From assembly GCA_026129405.1 (NCBI GenBank), contig JAHCID010000003.1:309257-373256 (forward strand): a stretch of DNA of 64,000 bases, given 5' to 3'. The DNA comes from a bacterium (GTDB taxonomy: Bacteria > Desulfobacterota > Binatia > DP-6). Of this stretch, positions 7,540 to 16,884 are shown one piece after another. Under the pieces are notes generated by a model. That model had not been told where the DNA came from and searched no databases. It worked only from the letters and a program-made list of their open reading frames with translations. The translations under genes were made by a program, and so were the position numbers. Within the stretch, counting starts at the first letter, position 1. Each line of letters starts with the position of its first letter.

Positions 7540-8724
7540 GTGGAGATCCGATTCACGCCCGAGGAGGAGCGCTTCCGAGCCGAGGCCCGTCGCTGGCTCG
7601 AAGCCAACGTTCCGCGCGACCAGCGCCCCGAGATCGCCGACATCCGTGGGCGCCGCGACTGGGACATGGCCTGGCAGCGGCGCATGCACGACGCCGGATG
7701 GGCGGGAATCAACTGGCCCAGCGAATACGGCGGACGCGGCGCCACGGTGATGGAGCAGCTCGTCTGGTACGAGGAGTACGCCCGCGTCGGCGCACCCGAC
7801 GTGACCACGGGCTTCGTGGGCTTGAAGCACGCGGGCCCGACGCTCATCGCCTGCGGCACCGAGGAGCAGAAGGCCTACCACCTGCCGCGCATCTTGCGCG
7901 GCGACACCGTGTGGTGCCAGGGCTTCTCCGAGCCGAACGCCGGCTCCGACCTCGCGAGCCTGCAGACGAAGGCCGTCGTCGAGGGCGACGAGCTGGTGGT
8001 CACCGGCCAGAAGATATGGACCAGCTTCGGGCAGATCGCGGAGTGGCAGGAGCTGCTCGTGCGCACCGACCCGAATGCGCCGAAGCACAAGGGCATCACC
8101 TGGGTGATCTGCCCGATGGGTGCGCCCGGCATGGACATCCGGCCGATCAAGACGCTCGCCGGCAACAGCGACTTCTGCGAGGTCTTCTACGACGGCGTGC
8201 GCATCCCGCTGCGCAACGTCGTCGGCAGGCTGAACGACGGCTGGCGGGTCGCCATGGCCACGCTCAGCTTCGAGCGCGGCACCGCGTTCATGTCCGAGCA
8301 GGTGCGGCAGGCACGCCGGGTCGACGAGCTGGTGCGCGTCGCCCAGCACGTCCCGGGGCCTTCGGGACGTGCCCGCGCGATCGACGACGACGAGCTGGCG
8401 CGCCGTCTCGCGACCGTGCGCGCGGAGGTCGAGGCGATGCGCGCCATGACCTACCGCAGCCTGTCGCTGGCCGCGCGCACGGGCATGCCGGGCGCCGAGG
8501 CGTCGATGATCCGGCTCTTCTTCTCAGAGCTGGTGCAGCGCATCGACGCGCTCGCGATGGAGATCATCGGCCCCGCCTGCCTCGACGACTTCGACGCGCA
8601 CGGCGCGCCGGTCGAGGGCTGGTCCGAGCGCTACCTCACCGGGCTGTCGCAGACGATCGGCGGCGGCACCAAGGAGATCCAGCGCAACATCATCGGCGAG
8701 CGCGTGCTCGGCCTGCCGCGCTGA
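7540..8724 (+). CDS. Acyl-CoA dehydrogenase (subunit of probable heteromeric pair)
   Basis: A 394-residue FAD-dependent acyl-CoA dehydrogenase starting at GTG 7540 (EIRFTPEEERFRAEARRWL). WCQGFSEPNAGSDLAS and VTGQKIWTS mark the middle beta domain. The C-terminal helical domain ends with GGGTKEIQRNIIGERVLGL, the standard FAD/CoA-contact signature. It catalyses the first, alpha-beta dehydrogenating step of beta-oxidation. A second acyl-CoA dehydrogenase gene follows after 31 bases. Adjacent unequal pairs of this kind are typical of the alpha2beta2 dehydrogenases that handle steroid side chains or other bulky acyl-CoAs; this pairing is an inference from context. Confidence 0.9.
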   Translation: MEIRFTPEEERFRAEARRWLEANVPRDQRPEIADIRGRRDWDMAWQRRMHDAGWAGINWPSEYGGRGATVMEQLVWYEEYARVGAPDVTTGFVGLKHAGPTLIACGTEEQKAYHLPRILRGDTVWCQGFSEPNAGSDLASLQTKAVVEGDELVVTGQKIWTSFGQIAEWQELLVRTDPNAPKHKGITWVICPMGAPGMDIRPIKTLAGNSDFCEVFYDGVRIPLRNVVGRLNDGWRVAMATLSFERGTAFMSEQVRQARRVDELVRVAQHVPGPSGRARAIDDDELARRLATVRAEVEAMRAMTYRSLSLAARTGMPGAEASMIRLFFSELVQRIDALAMEIIGPACLDDFDAHGAPVEGWSERYLTGLSQTIGGGTKEIQRNIIGERVLGLPR

Positions 8725-8755
8725 CGCGGCCCCAACCCGACTCCGGGAGACCCCG

Positions 8756-9790
8756 ATGGACCTGACCCTCAGTGCCGAGCAGGAGGCGGTGCGCGACGCG
8801 ATCCGCGGCCTGCTCCGCGACCGCCTGCCGTCGGCGCGCGTGCGCGCCGTCATGGAGACGCCCGACGGCGTCGACGCCGAGGTCTGGCGGACCGCCGCCG
8901 AGCTCGGCTGGTTCGGGCTGGCCGTGCCCGAGGCCGCAGGCGGCGCCGGCTACGGGCTCGCCGAGGCGATGCTGCTCTTCGTCGAGCTCGGGCGCAGCCT
9001 CGCCCCGGGACCGTGGCTCGGGACCGTGGTCGGTGCGCTCGCCCTTGCCTCCACGCCGGCGGCGGCCGCGCCGCTGGGCGACGTGCTCGCCGGCCGCACC
9101 CGTGTCGCGCTGGTCGACGATCCGGGCGACCGCCTCGGCCACGGCGCAGGGGCCGACGGTGAGGTCGACGGCGTCTTCGACGCGGGCGCGGCGCAGGCGT
9201 TGCTCGTCGTCGGGCAGGCCGCGGCACGCTTCGTCGCCGTGGGGCCGGAGGCCCGCGTGGAGAGCCGTGCGGGCATGGATCCGACGCGCCGCCTCGGCCG
9301 GGTCGCGTGCCGGGGCGCCGCGGCGCTCGTGCTCGAGGGCGACGCCGCGCACTGGCGCCGGGTGGCAACCGTGCTGGCGGCGGCCGAGGCGACGGGCGTC
9401 GCCGAGCGGACGCTGGAAGCGTCCGTCGAGTACGCCAAGGTGCGCCAGCAATTCGGCCAGCCGATCGGCGCGTTCCAGGCGATCAAGCATCGCTGCGCCG
9501 ACATGGCGGTGCGCGCCGAGGTCGCGCGCTCGGCCGTCACCTACGCCACCGTGGGGCTCGACGAGGGCGCCGGGGACGCGCCCCTCCACGTGCACGTCGC
9601 CAAGACGCTCGCCGGCGGCGCGGCGCTCCAGAACGCGACGGACAACGTCCAGAACCACGGCGGCATGGGCTACACCTGGGAGGCCGACGCGCATCTCTTC
9701 CTCAAGCGAGCCCGCGTGCTCGAGCACACCATGGGCTCGCGCACGGCGCACCTCGACGCGCTCGTCGCGCCCTGGCGCGCGGCCTCCTGA
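8756..9790 (+). CDS. Acyl-CoA dehydrogenase, second (shorter) subunit type
   Basis: A 344-residue acyl-CoA dehydrogenase-like protein starting at ATG 8756 behind GGGAGA. It is shorter than its neighbour because the middle domain is reduced (roughly residues 100-200, alanine-rich). The C-terminal helical domain is intact, with YAKVRQQFGQPIGAFQAIKH and NHGGMGYTWEADAHLFLKR. In heterotetrameric dehydrogenases of steroid catabolism one subunit often has such a reduced active site. The gene is probably co-transcribed with the preceding dehydrogenase and the following transporter. Confidence 0.87.
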   Translation: MDLTLSAEQEAVRDAIRGLLRDRLPSARVRAVMETPDGVDAEVWRTAAELGWFGLAVPEAAGGAGYGLAEAMLLFVELGRSLAPGPWLGTVVGALALASTPAAAAPLGDVLAGRTRVALVDDPGDRLGHGAGADGEVDGVFDAGAAQALLVVGQAAARFVAVGPEARVESRAGMDPTRRLGRVACRGAAALVLEGDAAHWRRVATVLAAAEATGVAERTLEASVEYAKVRQQFGQPIGAFQAIKHRCADMAVRAEVARSAVTYATVGLDEGAGDAPLHVHVAKTLAGGAALQNATDNVQNHGGMGYTWEADAHLFLKRARVLEHTMGSRTAHLDALVAPWRAAS

Positions 9791-9831
9791 CCGCGCCGCG
9801 GACACCGTCGCCCGGCGCGCCGCCGCCGGGG

Positions 9832-11058
9832 ATGCCGCCCGATCGCGGCGGGGGCTTCCCCGCGCTCCGCCATCGCATCTTCCGGCGTTACGTCCTCGGA
9901 CAGGGCGTCTCGCTGATCGGCTTCTGGATGCAGAGCGTGGCGCAGGCCTGGCTCGTCTATCGCCTCTCGGGCTCGACGGTCGCCCTCGGGGTGGTGTCGG
10001 CGTGCGCGTTCGCGCCGATCGCCTTGCTCGCGCCGGTGGCCGGCGTGATCGCCGACCGCGTGTCGAAGCGGAACCTCATCGTGCTGACGCAGACGGCGGC
10101 GATGCTGCTCGCGTTCACCCTCGGCACGCTGGTCGCGTTCGACCTGGCGACGGTACCGCTGGTGGCAGTGATGGCGGCTGGGCTCGGCGTCATCGGCGCC
10201 TTCGACCTGCCGACGCGCCAGGCGTTCCTCGTCGAGATGGTCGGGCCGCAGGATCTCGCCAGCGCGATCGCGCTGAACGCCTCCATCTTCAACACCGCGC
10301 GGGTGGTCGGGCCGGCGATCGCGGGCAGCCTGGTCGGTACCATCGGCGAGGCGCCGTGCTTCTTCCTGAACGGCATCAGCTACCTCGGCGTCCTCTGGGC
10401 GCTCGCCGGCATTCCGGCGCGCGCCCCGGGGGCGGGCGCGGCGAGCGATCGCGGCGATCTCTTCTCCGGCCTGCGCTACGTGCGCCGGCACCGCGCCCTC
10501 GGCGCGCTCCTGATCGCGCTCGGCGTGGTCTCCGCCCTCGCGCTCCAGGCGAACGTGCTCATGCCTGCCTTCGCCGAGCGCACGTTCGCGGGCGGGCCGA
10601 CGGCGTACGGGCTCCTCCTCACGGCGTTCGGGACCGGCGCGGTGCTGTCGGCGCTGCGCCTCGCGTGGCGGCGCTGGACGCGCTCCCAGCACCGCGCCAA
10701 CCTGCTCCTCGGGCTGGGCGTCTTCGCGCTCGGGCTGCTCGGCGTCGCGGCCAGCCCGCGGCTCGAGGTCGCGCTCGCCTGTCAGCTCCTCGCCGGCCTC
10801 GGCATGATCCGCTTCACCGCGACCACCAACACGCTGATCCAGCTGCTCGTCGACGACCGCTACCGCGGCCGCGTCATGGGCCTGCACACGGTGATGTTCA
10901 TGGGCACGGCGCCGATCGGCAGCCTCGTCCTCGGCGTGACCGCAGACGCCCTCGGGCTGCGGGCCGCGCTCGGCGTGGCGGGGGCGGCGCCGCTGGTCGC
11001 GCTGGCGTTCCTGTTCGCCGCGCTCCCGCCGGAGCGGGCGCACACCCACGGCGCGTGA
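9832..11058 (+). CDS. MFS transporter, EntS/MFS_3-like
   Basis: About 408 residues with some twelve hydrophobic helices. LRHRIFRRYVLGQGVSLIGF at the N-terminus and ADRVSKRNLIV (motif A between helices 2 and 3) identify the MFS_3 group that includes the enterobactin exporter EntS. The middle loop (GAGAASDRGDLFSGLRYVRR) and a second motif-A-like DDRYRGRVMGL between helices 8 and 9 also fit. ATG 9832 is the first plausible start after the dehydrogenase stop at 9790. The substrate is unknown; export of a lipid-like metabolite or drug is possible. Confidence 0.83.
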   Translation: MPPDRGGGFPALRHRIFRRYVLGQGVSLIGFWMQSVAQAWLVYRLSGSTVALGVVSACAFAPIALLAPVAGVIADRVSKRNLIVLTQTAAMLLAFTLGTLVAFDLATVPLVAVMAAGLGVIGAFDLPTRQAFLVEMVGPQDLASAIALNASIFNTARVVGPAIAGSLVGTIGEAPCFFLNGISYLGVLWALAGIPARAPGAGAASDRGDLFSGLRYVRRHRALGALLIALGVVSALALQANVLMPAFAERTFAGGPTAYGLLLTAFGTGAVLSALRLAWRRWTRSQHRANLLLGLGVFALGLLGVAASPRLEVALACQLLAGLGMIRFTATTNTLIQLLVDDRYRGRVMGLHTVMFMGTAPIGSLVLGVTADALGLRAALGVAGAAPLVALAFLFAALPPERAHTHGA

Positions 11059-11059
11059 G

Positions 11060-11623
11060 CTACTGGATGCCGGGGCCGGGCGCCAGGGTCATCGGATCGA
11101 CGCCGAGGGTGCGGATGGCGGCGTCCCACATGGTCTCGGGGTCGTGCGCGAAGACGAGGTCCGGATCGGCGGGGGCGCTCAGCCACGCGGAGGCGGCGAG
11201 CTCGGAGTCGAGCTGTCCCGGCCCCCAGCCGGCGTAGCCGAGGAGGACGCGGCAGCGGAAGCGCTCGACGTCGTCCGGGTCGGCCTCGAGCAGCTGGCGC
11301 AGCACGTCCGCCGACGCCGTGAGGTGCAGGCCCGCGCCGATCTCCTCGGTGCCCTCGAGCCCCTCGCCGCCGACCAGGACGAAGCCGCGATGGGTCTCGA
11401 CCGGGCCGCCGGTCCAGAGCGTCAGGCGGCTCTCGCTGCGGACGGGCGGATCGAGCGAGACCGCGGCGCTGGCGAGGACGTCGGTGGGACGGTTGACGAC
11501 GAAGCCCATGGCGCCGTCGGGTCCGTGCTCGCAGAGGAGGACGACGCTGCGGGCAAAGTTCGGATCCTGGAGCTGCGGCATCGCCACCAGCAGCGTCGGG
11601 GCCAGGAAGTCACCAGACCGCAT
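11060..11623 (-). CDS. yqgE: YqgE/AlgH family protein (UPF0301)
   Basis: A 187-residue protein, the standard length of the YqgE/AlgH family. It begins SGDFLAPTLLVAMPQLQDPN and contains the family hallmarks SVVLLCEHGPDGAMGFVVNR, TLWTGGPV, GYAGWGPGQLDSEL and WDAAIRTLGVDP. The family is widespread in Gram-negative bacteria; its biochemical role is unsettled and it has been linked to alginate regulation in Pseudomonas. ATG 11623 matches the family N-terminus. The gene is convergent with the MFS gene (stops nearly adjacent) and follows thiD on the same strand. Confidence 0.93.
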   Translation of the reverse strand: MRSGDFLAPTLLVAMPQLQDPNFARSVVLLCEHGPDGAMGFVVNRPTDVLASAAVSLDPPVRSESRLTLWTGGPVETHRGFVLVGGEGLEGTEEIGAGLHLTASADVLRQLLEADPDDVERFRCRVLLGYAGWGPGQLDSELAASAWLSAPADPDLVFAHDPETMWDAAIRTLGVDPMTLAPGPGIQ

Positions 11624-11654
11624 GCTCGGATGCTCTGTGTCGATTCCGACGTTG

Positions 11655-12491
11655 TCAACCCGCGCCGGACGGATCGTCGTCGGGACGCAGGCGGTGATCG
11701 ATCGGTCGCGCGCCGTGGCCGACCGCAGGGGCGGCGGCGAGGGCACGGCCGAGCCAGCGCTTGGCGCGCACGGCGGCGTCCTCGAGGGTGCGCCCCTGCG
11801 CGAGCCCCGCGGCGATCGCGGCCGACAGGCTGCATCCGGTGCCATGCGTGAGCGCGGCCCCGACGCGCGGCGCGTCCAGCTCGACGACGCCGGTCGCCGT
11901 CGCCAGCACGTCGACGGCGCGGCCGGGCAGGTGGCCGCCCTTCACCAGCACCGCCGCCGCCCCGAGATCGCGCAGGGCGCGGCCCGCATCGCGCATCGCC
12001 GGCAGATCGTCGACGCGACGTCCGGTGAGCGCCGCCGCCTCGGGCAGGTTCGGCGTCACGAGGGTCGCGAGCGGCAGGAGCGCGCGCAGCGCCGCCGCCG
12101 TCGCCGGCGTCGCGAGGGCGTCGCCGCTGGTCGCCACCAGCACCGGGTCGACGACCAGCGCGGGCAGCGGGCGCGCACGCAGATGGGCGGCGAGGGCGGC
12201 GATCACCTCGGGGGTCGGCAGCATGCCCGTCTTCGCAGCCGCGATCACGAGGTCGTCCTGCACCGCGGCGAGCTGGGCTACGACGAAGCCGGCGTCGACG
12301 TCCCGGCGGCCGCGCACGCCGGTCGTGTTCTGCACCGTGAGGCTCGTCAGCACGGCGCCACCGTAGACGTCGAAGGCGTGGAAGGTCTTCAGGTCGGCCT
12401 GGATGCCGGCACCGCCGCTCGGGTCGGAGCCGGCGATCGTCATGGCGACGGGTGGCCCGGCGCCGGCGCCTCCGCTATGGACCGAACCCAT
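11655..12491 (-). CDS. thiD: Hydroxymethylpyrimidine/phosphomethylpyrimidine kinase
   Basis: A ribokinase-fold enzyme of thiamine synthesis that phosphorylates HMP and HMP-P. Visible motifs are TIAGSDPSGGAGIQADLKTF, TVQNTTGV, AKTGML, DPVLVATSGD, VTPNLPEA, KGGHLPG and the catalytic anion-hole segment HGTGCSLSAAIAAGL. Two starts are possible: ATG 12491 (278 residues, chosen) or ATG 12443 (262 residues), where the family fold begins. With the longer start the initiation codon overlaps that of the divergent pgl gene (CATGG), leaving no space between the genes. Neither start has a clear ribosome-binding site. Confidence 0.92.
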   Translation of the reverse strand: MGSVHSGGAGAGPPVAMTIAGSDPSGGAGIQADLKTFHAFDVYGGAVLTSLTVQNTTGVRGRRDVDAGFVVAQLAAVQDDLVIAAAKTGMLPTPEVIAALAAHLRARPLPALVVDPVLVATSGDALATPATAAALRALLPLATLVTPNLPEAAALTGRRVDDLPAMRDAGRALRDLGAAAVLVKGGHLPGRAVDVLATATGVVELDAPRVGAALTHGTGCSLSAAIAAGLAQGRTLEDAAVRAKRWLGRALAAAPAVGHGARPIDHRLRPDDDPSGAG

Positions 12492-13212
12492 GGCGGTCCA
12501 GGTCTACCAGACGGATGCGGAGGCCTTCGAGGCCGCCGCCAACCTCGTCGTGACCCAGCTCCAGGCCGCGCTCGCCCGCGGCCGCGCCCGCTTCGCGCTG
12601 ACCGGCGGGCACAGCGGCCGTGCGCTGCTGACGCGCTTCGCGCAGCGCGCCGACGTGGCGTGGGACCGCATCGACTACACGCTCACCGACGACCGCTGGG
12701 TGCCGGGCGACGATCCGGACTCGAACCTGCGCCTCGCACGGGAGCTGCTGTTCGGGCCGTGCGGCGTCCCGGCGGCGCGCATCCACCCGCCGCCGACCGA
12801 GCGCGCGACGCCCGCCGCCACCGCGGCGGCGTGGGCCGCCGACCTCGAGGGCTTCGCCGGACGGCCACCGGTGCTCGACGTGGTCGTCCTGGCCCTCGCG
12901 CCCGACGGCCACATCGCCTCGCTGATGCCCGGATCGGCGGCGCTCGCCGCGACCGCCTGGGCGGCAGGGGTAGCCGCCGACGAGGTCGGCGTCGAGCCCC
13001 GCGTCGCCCGCGTCACGCTGACCGCGCCGGTGCTCACGGGCGCAGGCCACGTCGTCATGACCGCCATCGGCGCGGAGCGGGCGGCGGCCCTGAAGGCGGC
13101 CGTCGAAGCGCCGGTCGACCCGACGCGCCGGCCGTCGCAGCTGCTGCTGCCGTCGGCGCGCTGCACGTGGATCGCGGATCGCGCGGCGGCGGCGACGCTC
13201 GCACGTCAGTAG
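12490..13212 (+). CDS. pgl: 6-phosphogluconolactonase
   Basis: A 240-residue enzyme of the oxidative pentose phosphate pathway that hydrolyses 6-phosphogluconolactone. Key segments are FALTGGHSGRALL, the DDRWVPGDDPDSNLRLAREL motif shared with glucosamine-6-phosphate deaminases, and the LAPDGHIASLMPGS loop. It ends in the RPSQLLLP-type segment of the family. ATG 12490 matches the family N-terminus. The gene is divergent from thiD with overlapping start codons and convergent with tamB, whose stop follows at once. No neighbouring zwf or gnd gene is seen. Confidence 0.92.
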   Translation: MAVQVYQTDAEAFEAAANLVVTQLQAALARGRARFALTGGHSGRALLTRFAQRADVAWDRIDYTLTDDRWVPGDDPDSNLRLARELLFGPCGVPAARIHPPPTERATPAATAAAWAADLEGFAGRPPVLDVVVLALAPDGHIASLMPGSAALAATAWAAGVAADEVGVEPRVARVTLTAPVLTGAGHVVMTAIGAERAAALKAAVEAPVDPTRRPSQLLLPSARCTWIADRAAAATLARQ

Positions 13213-16200
13213 CGCCGGCCCCAGAGCAGGTCGATCGCGCTCGAGCCGCGGCTCGAGGTGGAGACCTTCACCGACACGCGCGGCAGCAGCTGATACTCGA
13301 CGCCCACGATCTGCGTCGGCTGGGCGCCGAAGTCGGCCGAGATCGACAGGAAGATGTCCTGCGTCAGGTAGCGGCCCGCGCTCACCTCGGTGGCGCCGAG
13401 GTCGAGCGTGTCGAGCCCGAAGGCGTCCATGACGGAGCGGCGCAGCTCCGGGGCGACGTAGCCTGCGGCGAGCGCGACGGCCTGGCGCTGGAGATCGACG
13501 CTCTGCTCGCGGCGGAGGTCGTGCGCCGGGCGGCCGAAGAGCAGCACGGCGAGGATGTCGGCCTGGTCGAGCGGCGGCTCGGAGGTGAGCGTCAGGGTGG
13601 GATGGGTCGCCGTTCCGCCGAGCGCGACCACCACGCGATAGTCGCCGGCGCGGTGCGTGGCCTCCACCTGAAGGGCGGGATCGGGCGGGTTCTCGCCGTC
13701 GAAGATCACGACGCCGCGCTCGAGCGTGAAGCGCCGGCCCTGGAAGGCGTACGACCCGCGCACGAGCCGGATGCGGCCGCGCAGCAGCGTCGGCGCCTGC
13801 GGCGTCTTCGTCACCTGCAGGTCGCCGGCGAGCTCGATGTCGGCGTCGTCACGACGGATCCACGCGTCGCGCTCGATGCGTACGCGCAGGCCGAGCGTGA
13901 GGGCATCGAGCAGGTCCGGGCCGGGCGGCGCCGGCTCCACCGCCGCGGGCGGCAGGCCGACCACCTCGATGGTCGGATCGGCCTCCAGCGACGGTGCCGA
14001 CGTCGGCAGGACGCTCGGGCGGATGACGGCGTCGGCGACGTCGATGTCGCCCTCGATGACCGGTGCGGGCACGCTGCCGGCGAGGCGCAGCGTGCCGCTG
14101 ACGTGCGCGCGATAGGCGGCGAGGTTCACCGCGAGGAAGCGGTCGAGGCGGATCGTCGCCGCGACGCCGCCCGCCGCGCCCTCACGCAGGCCGAGCCGCC
14201 CGCTGGCGTGCAGCGTGCCGTTGCCGGCGCGCGCGTCGAGCTGCTCGATGAGCAGCGTGTCGCCGTCGAGGCGCACGCGTCCCTCGACCCCTTCGTAGGT
14301 GACGGCCGTCGCCGAGAGCGTGATCGCGGACGCCGAGAGCGCGGCGGTGCCGCTGCCGCGCAGCGCCCCCCAGGGGCCGGCGAGGCGGAGGTCGGCGGTG
14401 AGGCGGCCGTCGAGACGCCGCAGCGTGCGCGGCACGAGCAGCGGCACGAAGCCGAGATCGAGGCCGGCGGTTCGCAGCCCGATCTGCACGGGCTGCATGC
14501 GCAGGTCCGGATGCGAGCCGTGCCAGGCGAGATCGAGGGGGATCGTGGCGTCGGCGTCGAGGCGGCCCGCGTCGGCGTGGACGAGCTGGGCACGCAGCCC
14601 GAGACGCTGGCCGGCATAGCGCACGTCGAGCGTGACGTCGCCATAGGTCTCGCGCTCGACGCGGACGGCCGCGGCGCGCAGGGCGCCGTCGAGCGTGGGG
14701 GCCGCCGCCGTCCCGCCGAGGGTCAGCGTGCCGGCCACCGTGCCGCCGCAGGGTCGCTCGCCGAGCTGGCGGCAGATCGGGCCCAGCTCGAGTGCGGCGA
14801 TGGCGACGCGCGCCGCGTTGCGCCCCGGCACGCCGAGGCTTCCCTCGATCATGACGCGCTGGCTCCCGGCCGTGAGCGCCAGGCGGTCGGCGGACACGAC
14901 GCCATCGGCGAGCCGCCAGCGTGCCGGCGCAACGAGCGCCCAGGCGGTCTCGCCCGGCAGACCGACACGCAGGGTCGAGAGCCGCCCGGCGAAGCGCTCG
15001 CCCGCACCCGCACCGTCGAGCGCGAGCGCGGCCACGGCGCCGTCCGCACGGCTCGCACGCACGGACACGGTGCCGCGGTCCTCGCTAGCGGCCCGGCGCC
15101 AGCCGGCGGCGCCGTCGGCGCGCCACGGCGGCTGTCCGCTCTGCACGATGCCCGTGCCGCCGAACCATGCGCGCGCCCAGGGCGCGCTGCCGCCGAGGCC
15201 GTCGAGGCGCACGGTGGCGTCGAGCCGGCGCGCGGAGACCGCCTCGCTGCGCAGGTCCCTGGCCCCGAGGCTGGCGTCGACGGTCAGCGCGTCGAGCCGG
15301 CCGACGGCGCTCGCCAGCAACGTCGCCTGACCGTCGACGCGGCGCTGCGCGCCGAGCGCGCCGAGGCTGCCGCGCGCGTCGAGCCGGAGGTCGAGCCGGC
15401 CGCCGGCGAGGTCGACGCCTCCGTGCGCGTGCGCCGCGAAGCCGAGGGCCTCGCCCCCGCGGCCTCGAGCGTGAGGCGGTCGCCGGCCAGCGCCGCGCGC
15501 GCCACGACCGAGTCCAGCCGCACGCCGGCGAGCGCCAGCGGGGCCGCGTGCAGCGACGCCGTCGCGCGCCGGGTCGCGTCCTCGAAGCCCGTGCCGCGGG
15601 CGGCGGCGCGCAGCACCCCGGCTCCGCTCGGGGCGGCGGAAACGGCTGCGAGGTCGTCGACGCGCGCCGCGAGCCGTCCGCCAGCGTGGCGTCTCGGCCA
15701 GGGTGAGCGGCCCGTACACGCGCGGCGCCCGCAGCCTGGGCCACGCTGCCGTGGGCGACGGCGTGGCCGCCCGCGAGGCGCGCAGCGAGACGCACGCGGT
15801 CGAACGGGACCGAGGCCACGTGCGAGCCGTCCAGACGGACGCGGGCGGCGAGCGTCGCCGCCGCGTCGGCGCCGCGACCGGGCCGCCGCGCCGCTGAGAC
15901 GCCCCGCCGGCAGCGCCGCGACCACGCCGCCCGGGTCGAGGGCGGCGAGCGGGGCCGTCGCCTCCCAGGCGAGGGCGTCCGCATCGAGGCGGCCCGGACC
16001 GCGAGGGCACCGGCGTGCGGGGTCGCGGCGCGCAGCCCCACCGCGAGCGCGTCCCACGGTCCCTCGATGCGCGCCGCGGCGCGGAGGTCGCTCTCGAGCG
16101 CGACCTCCGGCAGCAGCGCGCGCAGCTCGCGTGCGGAGAGCGGCGCCAGGCGGGCACGCAGCCCGGCACGGTGCCCCGGCGTCAGGCCGCCGTCGGCGCG

Positions 16201-16881
16201 CAGCACGGAGCGCTGCGTGGCGAGCCGGAACCCGTCCAGCGTGATGCGCCCGTCCGCCGTGACGGCGACCCGGCCCGTGGCCTCGAGCGGCGACACGTCG
16301 ACACCGGCAGGGCGGGCGGCCAGCCGCCCGACGTCGAGGGTGAGGTCGCCGCGCACGAGGAGCAGCGACGCGGCGACGTCCAGGTCGGTGAGGCCCTGCC
16401 AGCCGGCTTGGCGGCGGAGCGCGACGCGGGCGTCGTGCACCCGCACCTCGGGGAGGGCGATCGGCGGCGGATGCGAGCCGTCGTGCGCGTCGCCGTCCGC
16501 GGTGAGCCGCGCCCACGCGGCGGCGGGGTCGGGCACGCGCACCCGCGGCGACCACGCCGTGACGCCGCCGAGGAGCACCCGGCCGCGCGCCAGCGCCGCG
16601 AGCGACCAGCTGACGGCGATCCGCGGCACGCGCACCCGCGTGCCATCGGGGAAGTCGAGTCGCACGCCGCGCAGCTCGACGCCGTGGAGGAGCCGCGCGT
16701 CGAGACCGCCGATGCGCACCTCGGCCCCCGTGGCGGCGGCGACGACGGTGGTGAGCGTGCGGCGCAGGAACGCGCGGCCGCCGTCGGTGCGCAGCGCGAG
16801 CGCGACGCCGGCCAGGACGACGGCGACGAGCGCCGCCAGCGCGACCAGCGTGCGTCCGAGGAGGCGCAGCATCCATCCCAT
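13206..16881 (-). pseudogene. tamB: tamB-like translocation/assembly module gene, reading frame interrupted
   Basis: The gene follows tamA with 3 bases between them and encodes about 1,225 codons, the normal size of TamB/DUF490 (AsmA-like) proteins that span the periplasm. The N-terminal membrane anchor is at residues 5-30, and repeated beta-rich segments follow. The C-terminal DUF490 domain is intact, with LRGRIRLVRGSYAFQGRRF, VEATHRAGDYRVVVALGG and the end SSAIDLLWGRRY. Between about 15447 and 16010 the coding sense moves between all three frames at least five times (near 16000, 15885, 15725, 15686 and 15455). Every segment keeps TamB-like sequence and each switch lies in a G/C run. Sequencing or assembly indels are the simplest explanation; a decayed gene is the alternative. 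TamB works with TamA in outer-membrane protein insertion or lipid transport. Confidence 0.85.
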
Positions 16882-16884
16882 GGC

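Noticed and set aside
11640-11665. TTGACA on the minus strand before yqgE as a -35 box
   Set aside because: It lies across the thiD stop and no acceptable -10 sequence follows at 16-18 bases.
11319-16244. Very long open frame on the plus strand opposite thiD and tamB
   Set aside because: Antisense frame of GC-rich genes; composition is Arg/Ala-rich without domains, while the minus strand carries clear TamB and ThiD motifs.
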